NCBI GenBank assembly: GCA_027382625.1 | Contig: JAJKFJ010022734.1 | Coordinates: 1-64,000, forward strand | DNA: 64,000 nucleotides | Direction of reading: 5' to 3' | Source: Tetmemena sp. SeJ-2015 | Lineage: Eukaryota; Ciliophora; Spirotrichea; Sporadotrichida; Oxytrichidae | Part shown: positions 45,640 to 58,800 of the stretch, one piece after another | Numbering within the stretch: the first letter of the stretch is position 1 | Layout of the letters: every line of letters begins with the position of its first letter | Translations under genes and position numbers: made by a program | The notes under the pieces: model-generated | Database searches by the model: none | Told to the model about the DNA's origin: nothing | Seen by the model: only the letters and a program-made list of their open reading frames with translations

Positions 45640-46525
45640 TAAAATTGTCATGAGTTTGGTATATTCAACTGGCGGTTGCCTGAAATATATGGAAAAATTA
45701 CTACTGCTCTCTTTATCAATAAAATCTGAGGAATTTCTACATCTGCTTTGGACATTCGCACTCTCTAATTCCTCTCCAACTAGGCTTTAGCAACCAATAG
45801 TTAGTAATCTTTATTTAAAAGAGCGGTTTCTTTGAGACTTGTTCTCCTCATCTTCTGATTACTGATTTAAAGCTGTAGAATCTCTGAGGTTTAAGTTTCC
45901 ACCCTTTATTTCTACTTTAATGAGATGTTTAAGGGAACTTTCATTTAAAATTGGTTGTTGCTTTTATTCTTCTAGCAAAAGCTGAGATGAGTCAAACTCA
46001 CCTGAGAAGTCTTTCTTAAGGATCTCGTTGCTCTAAGTACTGGCGTGATACAACTAAGAAAAACAATTGGGAAACATTACTATGAAAGCTATTAAACAAC
46101 AACTAATTTGGCTAGTTTCTGTAAACTCTATTCTGCTTTGGCTTGGACTTAATTTAAACCATAGGGTGAATCTTCAGCTTACTAGAATCTGAAATGCGAA
46201 GATTTAATTAAGCCTTCTAGACACCTATGCCATTTATATCCGCATCACACTCTTCAACACTACCCTAACTTTGGTTTAGAGTGGCTAGTCTGCCTTGATC
46301 TCTAAGTTGCCCTCTTCCCCAAGGTAGCAGATTTGAAACACTGTGGCTCTGCTCTGAAGAGAGGTTATGTAGATCTTCAAATGAAGCACCTTGAACTCTT
46401 AATCCTTAATAAGTTTGTTGAGGGGTGAGGTCCCTCTCTTCATTAGGCCTTCTACCCCCCTTGAACGTATATCTCCTAAAATTACGCTTGTAGCTATTTT
46501 ATAGTCCCTTGTGCTCTGGAGCCAT
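45640..46525 (-). CDS. basic/polar protein, function unknown
   Basis: ATG 46525 starts MAPEHKGLQNSYKRNFRRYT; a polar body follows (LPWGRGQLRDQGRLATLNQS) and, after a frame change near 46030, EILKKDFSGEFDSSQLLLEE. The frame stays open toward the RIB43A start without TGA, so the 3' end given is approximate and an IES or end of the destined segment is missing from my reading. It starts only 15 bp from the stop of the upstream gene; the two could be one gene. Confidence 0.45.
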
Positions 46526-46539
46526 AGTTTCCTATCTTC

Positions 46540-49500
46540 TCAGTCCTTAAATTTTAATAAATGAAGGATTTATATTAATGTTATGAAAATCTGGGGTAGG
46601 TTATTTATCAAAATGCTAGAAGGAGACTGAGTTGCTACCTTCCCTTTTACTTAAGAATGATTCCTCTTTGGAGATTCAGATTACTCCTAATTTTTCCCTT
46701 TCAAAGATTCAAAATATATTCTGTTCTTTTCCTCCTTTAACTTTCCCTGTCCTGATTTTTAATTCTTAGATTATGGCGATTAGTCTTCTATCTTTGAGGA
46801 TGAATCTTTTTAGATTACCTTTTTAATGATAACTTTTGGAGATTTAATTAGCTTCATCTCCTCAAAATTATTAATGGATTACTTTAATTTAACTATAAAT
46901 TGGCAATGGAAGCAGAGTCTAATCTGATATAAGACAATTCTGGTGTTACCAATCTGCTCCCATCCTATCTATCTTCCTTTGTACTTCTCCTCAGATTAGT
47001 AGCCTCTGAAGAAAATCCTTCTTGATTTGTGAAGCTTTGCTCCATAGGCTTAGACCTATCTTTATATTTAAAATTGATATAATTAAGATGAAATTGGCAA
47101 TCTTAATAAATTGATACATTCTACTGTAGAATTCCTTAGGGCTTTGCAGATCTTTTCATTCCTTTTTATATAACAAATAGCATTATTTAAACTTAAAATG
47201 GCTTTGATTTGAGGGCCAAGAGTTGACTACTCTTGTTATTGGATTTGAGACTAGTTTTCCTATGCATAGCTAAGATCCCTAGCTAATTGAGCCTCTTCAA
47301 AGAGTAACCTAGCTTTTTTATTCTTCTTCTCTATGAATTCTTTCAGCTTTCTTCTTTACAAAGATCTTACTTACATTAAGAATAAAAACAGATTATTTGA
47401 ACATGATCTCTGTAAGCGTTGATGTTGCTGCTACTGTTAGTTGCTTTATTTGTTGAAACTTTCTTGAGTGAATTAATTGGAAAATTCATGATTCATGATC
47501 TTTGCCAACTCCCGCCACTCTTTTTTCTCAGTATCATACACCCTATTTTCAACTGGCTGTTTCAAACCGTATTTACTTAACTCAAGAGTTTAATACTACT
47601 CTAGTTGGTTCTCAAATTGGAAATTGAATAATTTATGATTAAAATATATACATATTCTCGTAGTCAGTGATTTATATCTCTTATTGATCTAAAGTCTTTT
47701 CCTTAATCTTATCTTTAATGAGAGCTTTACTGGCAATTTTGAGATTAGCAAGCTTTGAATACATGGCGCTATCTTTTCTAATATTGAGCTAGTTTACAAT
47801 AAAAATAATGCAAATGCATTTAGTTTGGGGCAACATGTGTTGATTTTAGAACCACTACACTATCATTAGCTTTCAATCCGGGTAAACCCTTTTGTTTATG
47901 CTATGTTCTTTTTGCTAATTTAACTCTAGAATTAGTTAAATTATACTGCGAATTCACTTTAGGCTCTAGGATTTCTTCTCTTGAGATATCATGAGGTAAA
48001 ATATTGATCTCTTCTTCTTCCTCCTCGCCCTCAAGTTTTATTTCTTAAGTGATAACTGCATTTAGTTAATTGAAGAATATTTATTGCAATTATAACTTCA
48101 GACCCTTGCTTTACATGATGAGCTTTGCTCAATATCAGTTTGCTTCAAATATATATCCAATTGAAAGAGAATTTATTGGTTGCTTTTACTGGGTAGGAGA
48201 AGTCTGGATTTAGCATGCTGAGTCTGATCATTCAAGATTATGCTACTCATATCCATTGTGTCTAAATTCAGAGCTGACTCATTTTAATCGTAGTAGTTCA
48301 GACTCCTAAGCATCATAGAGCTGCTCTTTCCCTCGTCAGTTATTTAAAAACAAGAAATTAAACTTTAAAAGTTAAAAGAATTTTTAAGTTAACTAGATTA
48401 AAGATGGAGAGTCTGAATTGAAAGTGTTTATATTAAAGCCGTCTAAACTGGATTATCTTAAACCCTCCCACTGAAGTTAATTAAATGAGGACCTACTCTC
48501 AGTGCTTAAGTCAAACCAATATACGCAAATGAATTATTCTATTCTCTAAGAAGTCTCTTCGACTGTTCCTCTCCTAATCATTCTCAACGTAGGAGCTATT
48601 TATATCTTTCTCATTCTTTAAGTCAGGACGTTTGCCGAATCTATGATACACTTCTCTTTTCTACTTTTAATTTTAGTAGTAGTGATCTAAGAGCTTCTTG
48701 TAGACTTGATTAGGATCCTTATGCTCCACTGATTGATCCATCTCGATGTTAGTTTTTGCAAGCTGCAGTGTGCTTACTCTCCTCTCCTACTAAGGTTCAG
48801 TCTGCTTTCTCTTCCTAATTTAGCTTGCTCTTCTAAGATCTTGAGTCAAATTTTACGATGCTGCAATTTTAGTGTTCTTAAGAATAAACCTGATCTACTC
48901 GCCAGCAGTTTGGTCTTTGCTTTTTGAATCTATGATTTCTTAGAATTAAAATGGGCTTTCTTTTGGAAAATGCTCTTGCTGTCTCTTGGTTGTATTTTGA
49001 ATAATCCCTGGTTTGGAGCTTTCTTTGTAAACTTATTCTCTTTGGTTAGGGGATTAAAAATATAAGTTTCCTAAGCAGATTTGCTGCTCTCCCCAGGAGA
49101 TAATCTCTTAACTTTGAGTGATAGTCTTGTAACAGGGGATCCTTCTGTAGTTTCTTCTTCGCCATTAAGGAAGAAAGAATTTGACGATTAAAGTTGTTGT
49201 TGCTACTGCTTTTGTAATTACTTGTTGAGTTTCTCTTTTGAATAGATCTTCTGTGCTGCGCTGCAGTTCAGATTAGGAATCAGTTTCTTAAAAGCCGTCT
49301 GAGTTTTAAAAAAATTAAGGAATGAAAATTTCTAAAAGTTTGATGATGATGAGATTCATTTTGACTCTAGCTTTGAAGAAGGTGGTTGCTTTGAGAAAGA
49401 GTAGCTGTGCTTTGACTTGCCACTCCGAATATTATGGGAAGTGTCTAGTTGCTTGTATTTTAATAGAATGCCCTATCTTACTTTAAGCTAGATAAACAAT

Positions 49501-50871
49501 TAATTTCGCTTACTTTGAGCTCCTTCTTGAAATATAGGGTTTCAATGAGTTAGAAATCTAACTATTCTTGGCTCTTTTGGATAGCAGAGTTGAAGAGTGA
49601 GTTTAAGAAGATCCAGTCTCATTCATTGTATTCTAATTTTGTTATTGTATGCTTTAGAGATCTTCAATATTTTGGCGTAATCTATATCTAGTTCCATTAG
49701 ACTCATATGCCTCTTAAGGAATCAAAAAGAAATATAAGCGGGGCTTCTATAAGCAGAGGACTTGTTCAAATACTTAAAAAAAGATAGATAATTTATGTAT
49801 GTTCTTTTATTTCTTAGTAAGAGAATCTTGATAGTTATAAAAAGTTCTATCAAAACATATGTAAACAAATAGTCTTGGATGAAGTTTGCATTTTTAGTTT
49901 TGAGTAAACTATGTCTCTTCTTCATTGAAACTTATGATTTTGAATCATAAACTGCAGGGTTCAAAGTGAAAAATTCACTACCCTTTCTAGGTTGAGCGGG
50001 TGCATAAGTGAGTAAATTATTCTGGCTAGTCTAATTTGTAGTTCTATTTTAAGAGACAATCCTGCTGCTATCCGAAGATATGCGAGAGGATATTCCATTT
50101 AAACTAGTTTAAAGAGAAAGTAAAAAGAATTTGCTCTTTCCTAGTTTTGAGAATCGATAATTTTACTTTTTTAATGATTTGTAAAAGCTATCCGCCTTTT
50201 ACTAACAGATCCGCTTCTATAATCAGAATCCTGATAAATAACTATAAATAAATTCTAAGAATTTTTCATTCTCTTTGATAATCATGATTGTTATTTATCT
50301 TTGTACTTTATTCTCCCTCACCAATCTCTTTGGTCGGTGGTGGCATGAATTACTACTACTAACTATCTTCTTCAGGGGGTGGAGAAAACAAGTCCCTCAT
50401 AGAGCTTTGGTTCTTAGTTACAATTCTTCTGCCTTTGGACTTAATGGATATCTCCTTGATGATTTCTTTGCACACTTGCTCCTTCTCTTTATCTAATGAA
50501 GCTAATCTCTCTAGTTTTAATTAAACCGCTTCCCTTCTTTGCTATTTTTCCACTTCTATCTCCATCTCTTGTTCTAAGTTTCTGTTTCCATTTTCAACTG
50601 TAGATTCATTATCTATTTGTGTAAGATTGGTGGTCGAATTGTTTTATCCATTTTAGTTTTATGAGAATTAAGTTTGCTGTACATCTGATTCTCTGGAATG
50701 GGTTTCTGCTAGTCTACGGTACTCTTTCAAATAAAACTGCTTCAGGTACAGATTCTCAACGTATTCTACGAACTTGGAGGAGTTTTAAGGACTCTTAGAG
50801 TTGTGGGAGCGTTGGCTTTTTGTGGGCAGACATTTTGAAGCTCTTCTACTCTCTTGAGAGGTGTCAAGCAT
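46540..50871 (-). CDS. large low-complexity coiled-coil protein (boundaries approximate)
   Basis: ATG 50871 opens a Ser-rich start and then KFVEYVENLYLKQFYLKEYR, Gln/Asn-rich linkers and helices (LKLERLASLDKEKEQVCKE). Coding-like ciliate-code segments continue on the minus strand to KGKNQEQSESPKRNHSQVKG and TGA at 46542. There are many frame changes (about 50290, 49900, 49700, 48900, 47800, 47400 and others), each probably an IES, most not placed. No domain is recognised. More than one gene could be present in this 4.3 kb. Confidence 0.4.
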
Positions 50872-52177
50872 TTTGGGTTTGGGCTGTGTCTGAATCGTGT
50901 TGAATATTGATGATAAAAAATAAGTATGGATAAAGAAATGATAAATTATAATTTGAATGATTCAGAGGACATAATGTTCATTGATAGATAGTTATAATCC
51001 AGTTATTATAGATAATCAACCTTCCCCACTTAAACTTAAAATTAATATTCTACACTCAGTTTTTATTACAAAATCTTTTATTTAGATTATAAATTATCAA
51101 AAAATTATTTTAAGTGATATTTATATAAAGGCAAAATATGATGACAAAAATATAAATTAATATTTGATTCCTTCTTTGTTTTTAAATCTATATATAATTG
51201 ATAATAATTGAGAATGTGATCTATGAAGCGTCACCAGAGTATTGAACTGATTATCATAGTACCACTACAATAAACCCCAAGAACGTTTTCATCCAAGATA
51301 ATTTGCTTTTTTAAAATACCATTTGACTAATTTTCATCCACGATTTATTCTTCGGATATATGATGGAAGAAGAAAGAATTTGAAATATAAAATGTCTTAG
51401 ATTAATCACACTTTCAGGTATCCCTTTTAAAATAATTTAAGCTATAGCTATGCATAGAGCAACAATCATTTTATGTTTATTAAATTTATGAATTTTTTTA
51501 ATAGAGCAAGATTTCAGTCTAGAATAAACAAAGCATAAACGAGTTCACCAGCTTGAAGCATCTGCAACCTCTGATTGATTAGGAGATGAAAGCTGGCTCT
51601 AAATATTCTAGTACCTCATCTGAAAGTAATTAAACTGGAGATAATGGTCTTGGCAAATTCTTCTAATAAATCAATTAAAGTGACTGGTACTAAGCAGCTT
51701 AAACTTGCGAGGACAATTTCTCTACACACAATTAAAAAATCCAAATTGCAAAATTAATTTTTTATAATTATAATAATAATCATATGCATATTTAAATGGA
51801 TAATTTTATTAAATTAAGGGAGATGAAACTTATTTTAAGGTGCCCTCATCAAAAGAACTGAATCAATAAAATATTTAATTATTTATTTGGAATGAGTATT
51901 TTCAAGTGAACTTGTAAAGTACTGAGACCTACTATGGAAACTTGATCCTGTTAATTTCAAATCTGTGAGTTTAAAATTGATCGAGCTTAAATTTAATTAC
52001 TTAAAAAGTTAAATATATGGAACTCGGTTACTCCTTTTAAAATAAGTGCAGGTTGGTGATTAGCAATTTATGCACACTAAATAAAACATTAAAGATATTA
52101 ATTTAATTACACAATTCATTATCAACTAATTATTTCACTTAATCATATTTTCTATTTCATTTTAATTGAGAAATAAC
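50872..52177. other. AT-rich spacer between divergent genes
   Basis: No sustained coding frame, no RNA gene and no long repeat seen. Likely holds both 5' ends plus germline-limited DNA. Confidence 0.45.
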
Positions 52178-55100
52178 ATGGAGAGCAGTTCTTAGCCATA
52201 GCTTACTAAAGGGGTATCATCATCAACCCCTGCAGATAAAAATATAAAGGTAAAATTGTAAAAGTAACCCTAATCATGAATAGAGAGTGGATCTTGATCA
52301 TCCAGTTTGGATTTACAATCAACCAAAAATACTTTCACCATTACTCCCAAACAGAATTGCAGATTTCAAAAATCTCTCATCATAGACAAGAGCACAGTCA
52401 AAATCCAGGAGCATGGTAATCCTAATAAATCCTTAATATTCAGAGGAAGATTCTTATGGTAATTGTAGATGTGATAGTTAGAACTGAAGCAGATTGGGTC
52501 ATTGAGATTCTAGGTTTCATTGGAATAGTAAACATACTAGGAGTGGAGCATCTTATGGTGATAGCAGCCAAGGGTGAAGTGTGCAGGATAAGACATAGAT
52601 TTCAGTTGGGAATAAACCAGCCTTCAACTATCTATGAGCTTCAAGAGATTGAAATCATTCCCTTTAAGCAAGTAACTAACAGCTAGCTAGATTTGTCTCT
52701 ACGCTCAATAAGAGATGGATTAAAGAGATATATGGAGGCAGGACTTTATTTCTCCTACAATTTCGATCTCACTTTAACAACTTAGAAACGCGACAAGTAG
52801 TTATACTTACAAGATGGTGAGAACTTGTTTACTTACGATCCACATATTTTGCAAGATCAGAGATATGTATGGAACTACAACATGAACAAGTAGTTGAGAA
52901 CTTAGCATGTCCCTAGTTACTGGATGGTCCCACTGATTCAAGGTTTTGTTGGATCCTCAAATTTGGGTAGTGTGGAAATGGTGCTTATTTCAAGAAGAAG
53001 ATGGGCTCTTGGAGGAGCAAGAAATCACAATAGAGGTTTAGATGAAGAGGGTAATGCCGCAAGTTATGTTGAGACTGAATTTATTCTCTTCCAAGAAGAG
53101 AGGTAAGAAGCTCAGCAGAAGTTATTTACGACTTCTTATGTCCAAGCAAGAACTTCCACTCCTCTATTCTGGACTCAGATTACTGGGAAACCTCAAATTA
53201 TGAGAAGCGTAGAAGCCTCATTGGAAATTTTTACGATGCATAACAACAAAATATTTGAGGACTATGAATCTTCTACCATGTTCGCTTTGAATCTGCAAAG
53301 CTAATCGCAGTCATTTGAGGAAGAGCTGTCCTAAATGTACAAAAAGATAGTCGATGATACTGCATCAGGATATGCTAAGAACGGGAAAAAAGTTGACTAC
53401 GAGCAATTCGATTATCTTAGCATTGTAAGAAAAACACAGCCGTCTTGGACACTTATATACATGACATGCTCAAAGCTAAATATCTTGAGAAGATAGCTTG
53501 CTATATTGAAAAGTAAAGTAGCGTGACAAAGGATGGATAGATGTAAGAGCTTTTATTTCATAATTTTACTGTTTAGTGTAAAGAGTCTCGCAAAATATGT
53601 CAAATACAAAACGGCCTAGTTAAACTAAATTGCTTTGAGTGTACAGACAAATCTTAAAAGCTATTATAGATTTTCATTATTTTAGACTTTTAAAAAATCG
53701 AACATTGTTTAAAGCAAAATCTGTTTCGCAGCTTTTTCTCAATATCTGAAATCCTAAGCCGATTCAAAGTTTGAATAAGTTTATCAAGCTCTTTGGGGCT
53801 TGAATGGAGAATACTTATCTAAGATTTATACCGGATCACAATAACAACTCAACTCTCTTTTAGCCAAAGATAACATCATGACACTTTTAAATGTTGGAGA
53901 AACTTCAGCTAGGAGATTCCTAAAGCAAGTGCTGTCAGACGAATACAGACAGGAATGCTATTTAATTGTCCAAGGAATGCACGAGCTATGCAACACGATT
54001 CCTTCCACACATATCGAATCAACGATCATCAAAGAAATTCAAGTACACTCTGAGGAACAAAAAGTCATTCTTCATATTACCACTATCAATTTATAGTATG
54101 TAATATAATTGTGCTGGAAAATAGCCAAGTAGCTTCAAGGAATTAGTTCCCATTTTCAAGCCTCAAATTGATGGACTTCATCCGTAAGCTTCTTCTTATT
54201 ATTTTAATCTTCTAATAAAGTGACATTATGGTTGTGGGTCTTTAAGAAATCGTGAAACTAAACGCATTTGGAATTTTCAAAGGCAAGAATAAGACTAAGA
54301 TGAAGGAGTGGGAAACTCTTCTTCGTAATGCAATTGAATATGCTTAGAATACTAAGGATCCACTCGAGAAATACGTTTGGATCCTTGCAAAGTCAATGGT
54401 CGGTTGCTTTATTGCATTGTTTGCCAAGAGGAAACTAATTCAGATGAATAGAATAAAGGATATCATTGCCACGAAAATTAAAACTGGACTCGGTGGCAGT
54501 GCTGGAAATAAGGGGTCGGTTATAGTGAGATTTAAACTCGATGACACAAATATGATGTTCCTGAACTGTCACCTTATGAGTGGGAAAGGAAAGGGAAGTA
54601 AGAGAACTGATGAGATCAATTTCATTTTCGATAATGTTTTCAAAAATGAATCTAAAAGTAGAGTAAGCTAGTTATGTTTTTAAATTTAACTTTCTGTAGA
54701 ATCTTTCATTCGACAATCATGATATGGTGTTTCTCTTTGGAGACTTGAACTACAGAATCGCTGCTCCAAATGACCATGTACGCTAAGCTATAGAGAGGAA
54801 AGATGTCAGATTCTTAAAAGCTAATGATGAACTCATGCAAGCATTCGAACTGTACAGACACTCTTAAGACCTGCAGTATCGTTTCTATAAAGAGTTCACA
54901 GAGGGAGAGATAAACTTCAAGCCAACTTATAAGTTCGATAAGAAGTCATAAAAGTACGATACAAGCAAGAAGCAGAGAGTACCTGCATGGTTGTGATAGA
55001 ATTCTGTGGAAGAAGAACTCCAAAGTCAACCAATAGATGCTAAAGTCAATTGAAGACATAATCTTCTCAGATCATAGGCCTGTCTTTGCACAGTTTGAAA

Positions 55101-55707
55101 TTTTCTCCTAGAAGATTAATCACGCTAAGATTGAATAAGTGGAAGAGTAACTTTTTGAGAATACACGATTCTAATCTCTCTATGTAAATAGTATATTAGC
55201 AGGTATAATTTATCTAATGTATTTTTTGGGAAGCAGAAGTCACTGATCTCTCCAGTTAAGAACACAGCAGGAGGGGACTAAGACCCTCTGACTATGCAAA
55301 CGCCTGACGACCACTTCGATTCTATTCTTGAGAAAAATAGCAGAAGTGACAATACAGCTGAGTAGCAAAATGCTATGGAGGAGACCAAGTTTTAAAATGA
55401 AATTGATTCTCATGAAGACCCAACCAGCAATCTGGTACCATTAATTGAAGAAGAGGATGACGAAGATGAAGAAGATTCAACTACTAATACTGAGCAGCAA
55501 GAAGAGGCCAAAAGAGGACTAGTTCAATCAGACAGGGCTTTGAGTTTGAAGCAAGCAGGAATAGCGAAAGGGGACGATGACTAAGAGAAGCACCAAGATC
55601 ATGAAGAGAAAGAAGCTTATTAAACCATTTTTTTATTTCAAAGAGAATTCTAATAGCAGCGATTCAGTAGAAGAGAATCAAAAGCAGTCAGTAGATCAAT
55701 GAAATGA
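52178..55707 (+). CDS. synaptojanin-like protein: degenerate SAC domain + inositol 5-phosphatase
   Basis: ATG 52178. The SAC domain spans about 52500-53860 (ILGVEHLMVIAAKGEVCRIR; SYWMVPLIQGFVGSSNLG); its catalytic motif reads KLNCFECTDKSQ where active enzymes have Cys-x5-Arg, so it is probably inactive. The 5-phosphatase domain spans about 54080-55110: TINCAGKQPSSF, DIMVVGLQEIV, GLGGSAGNKGSVIVRFKLD, FLFGDLNYRI, RVPAW|CDRILW and FSDHRPVFAQFEI, with its catalytic signatures present. Acidic C-terminal tail, TGA 55705. Such proteins hydrolyse PI(4,5)P2 in membrane traffic. Introns 54184-54220 and 54663-54699. A single extra T at 54990-54992 breaks the frame at the PAWCDR motif. Confidence 0.85.
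52272..52316. other. IES, pointer AATCA, 45 nt
   Basis: AATCA at 52272 and 52317. Removal deletes a stop and joins QKQPQS to TKNTFTITPKQNCRF. Confidence 0.85.
52451..52515. other. candidate IES, pointer TTC, 65 nt
   Basis: TTC at 52451 and 52516. Removal joins LIFRGRF to IGIVNILGVEHLMVI in frame. AGATTCT is also repeated here (7 bp) but gives the wrong frame, so the boundary is tentative. Confidence 0.5.
53425..53441. other. candidate IES, pointer GT, 17 nt
   Basis: GT at 53425 and 53442. Removal joins QFDYLSIV to LDTYIHDMLKAKYLEK. An intron from GTAAG to ACACAG would give the wrong phase. Confidence 0.5.
53767..53776. other. micro-IES, pointer AAGTTT, 10 nt
   Basis: AAGTTT at 53767 and 53777 with four bases between. 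Removing 10 nt deletes a stop and yields LSRFKVYQALWGLNGEYL, the SAC C-terminal region. Confidence 0.85.
54088..54106. other. IES, pointer AATT, 19 nt
   Basis: AATT at 54088 and 54107, at the start of the 5-phosphatase domain. Removal gives LHITTINCAGKQPSSFKEL. Confidence 0.85.
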
Positions 55708-55874
55708 TTTATTACTAAGAAGAATTCTACTCATAAAGAGAAATTACATTGGAAAGTTTATCTTGGAATTAATAATTTATTGTTTTTAAGTAATCTGAGG
55801 AAGTTATATAATTTTTAGATAAAAATTATATTAAATTAAGAATTAATATCCTTTATTATGTTATAACAAGAGCA

Positions 55875-58800
55875 TATGAAACTTTAGCAGCAACTGTAAA
55901 AAGGCTTTTCTTTCGTATTTTATTCATAAATCTATTTTGTTTATCTTTAATTTTCTTCCGAAGTTGCTCCAATAGATAATTCTAGGCAATATCTATATAA
56001 CTCTGAATAGAGTGTAAACAAGAGTCGAGAATCTTCAAAAATAAGAACCAAGAACTCCCCATCAATTGTGAATCTAACATTCTTTAAACTATCAGATCAG
56101 TAAAGACAAGGCTTCTCAAGCCTTAAAAATGAAAATTTAATTTTGTATTAAATGATAGGGTCAAATTCCGGGGCTCGATCGAGAGAAGGCCAGAATAGAA
56201 AGGCAATAATTTGCTTTTGGGAGATGATTAATTTCCCTATGCTGTGATTAAGTCAAAATATGACTCCAAGATATCTCAGACAAGCAGAAATTTCAACTAA
56301 AAATAACCCCTTTCAGAAGATAAAGTTAATCAGCAGTAAGTTATTAAAGGATTTTCTTATTTATTTCCACTAATTTAAATCTAGATTGTCCTAATTTTTT
56401 GTACAGATCCAAGGCTAACCAGAATAATCAATTAGACTCTCATTAAAGTCCATTTGATAATCAATTTTATTTATAAAAAAGTTCCTTATTTTATCATATC
56501 ATTAATTATGATAGCTTTCAAAAATTAAGAGAATCAAGACGACCATTTATTGAAAAATAAAGAGGACTTACCATAAAATGAATAAAATATCTAGAGAATT
56601 ATGCATCAAAAGACCTCCCCAAAAGTGCAGACCCTTTAATTTTAGAGCTTGTCGCCAATAAAAACTCCAAACTAGATTTAGATACAAGTAAATCCTTATC
56701 TACCAAATATATATATATACATACCTTTTTAACATTTACAAATGAGACTCCCAAACATTAAAATGTAAAGACTTCATAGAACTGGACTACGAGTGCAGAC
56801 ATATAGGGGAACAGGTCAAATCGGTTGAATTAATTTGACGAGAACATCTAAAAGTTGAAAGAGCTCTATAGAAAGCAAAACTCATATCACGACTAGTTAT
56901 CCTCACATGAGGCAATTTTCAATTTTATTCTTTAACTTCCCCCCTTCTAATTCAAGAAATACCAAACTGTCAGGGATTAAAGAAGTCAGAATTTAAACAA
57001 CCAAGAGAAATTAGAGACTGAAAATGGCTAATTAGTCCCTCAGGATAAAAATGAAACAGTAAAGAAAGATGCTAATGTATCTCCCAAAAGAGAAATAAGA
57101 GCTAACCTAAGCAAAGAAATATTCAGTAAAAATCATAAGTGTAGTAGGGTAAGAGTCCAAAAGCTTAAAATTTAGATTAAAATGAAACCAGTAATCAAGA
57201 GGATTAGAATTAATAAAACAGAAACGGAGAAATAGAAGAATCCCCATAAATTTATCTAGAGGAAAGCGAGTTCCCAGTTCACGAACAACTTACAACTGAA
57301 TAGAAGTCAATCAATCAAATTAAAGAAGAAACTTTGAGAATATAAAAATCAACTTCAAAAGAACAAAATGTTGACCCTTTAAAATTATATGCAATTATTT
57401 AATGTGTCTGATAAATTTAACTCTTTTTCTTCTAAATCAGGTAATCAAAGTGGATAGAAACCAATTAGGCACAAGAAGAAGCATTCACTTTTTAGTTAAA
57501 TCATAAAATAGTACATCAAATATTTATCTATAATGAAAATTTTAATTGTAAAATACAACTTGAAAATAAACCCATATTAGAGATATAACTATTAAAGCAA
57601 GGATTAATAATTAGACTCGCGTAAGAAACCTAATTTAAACATAACTGAAAACAGAGAAGCTTCTTTAGAAGATAAAGCGCATCTAAGTTCAGCTTATGGT
57701 AAAAACTAAGACCAGAATAGTTTAAACCTTTAATATCAAACCTTGAACTCCTAGAATCAAAACTTAGAAAGTCATCCAGTTTAAGAGAGCAAGATAATTT
57801 TTTAGTGTGTATGTTTATTTTAAGTATCTTTCAATGCACAAAGCTAAATAACACTTTCTCTAGCATGAGGTCTAGAAATTCAACTCTTAGTCAATCTAAC
57901 AAAAGCTCCAACGCTTCGACTTTGAACCACTTGAGTCCAACAAAGCTAATCATCAATAAAATCTAAGCATCAATTCACTTGAGAGCAACTCCTCTAGTAA
58001 AATTAATCCTCTTAGTAGTAGGTCTATAAATCATCTTCGCAAAATATCCCCAGATTAATATAAGAATCAAAGGCCAAATAAGTAAACTATCATAACTGTT
58101 TCAATTTTTATGTATTGCTATTTTATATTAAATTCTTAGTTTATCAGAAAATAGCTCTTTAAAGTTTAAGTCTTAGCGAAAGATCGGGCTTACTTAATCA
58201 AAGTATAGGCGGCAATAGGAAAAATTAAATCTTTGATTCTCATGAGTAAATTTAGACTTAAAGAAATAAGGTCAAAGTGGAAGTCAGGAAAAGTACATGC
58301 AAATTTAAAATTAACTTTATAATGAACAAAGCAATAACATCAATATAGTTAATTCAACAAATGTAAAGGACAAATTTGATATCTACACGAATTAATACCT
58401 CAAACAGTTTTCTTTGGCAAAGCTCATCAATAAATGCTGATCCATTCACAATTTATTGACAAATATTTTGATGTTCACATCTTCTACTGATTTAACTCAT
58501 GAGGGAATAAATAACGAACATATGTTAATAAAACAAGGATCAATCCAGAATAATCCGTTGAATTTAGAAGCAAATAACTTAGAGCTCCCATTCATAAACG
58601 GCAACTCAAGGAATTAACTAAATAGTTCAAAACGACCTCAAATTGATAGATACTCCAAATTAATTTAGAGATAGAACAGTTATTTTATCTTAATTTTCCA
58701 CAGTTAACCAAAGAACGGACTTGAAGAGCTAATTTTTAGGTGAGATACCAAAATCAATCACAAGCACATTAGAAACTAATACGAAAACTACTACTTCTGC

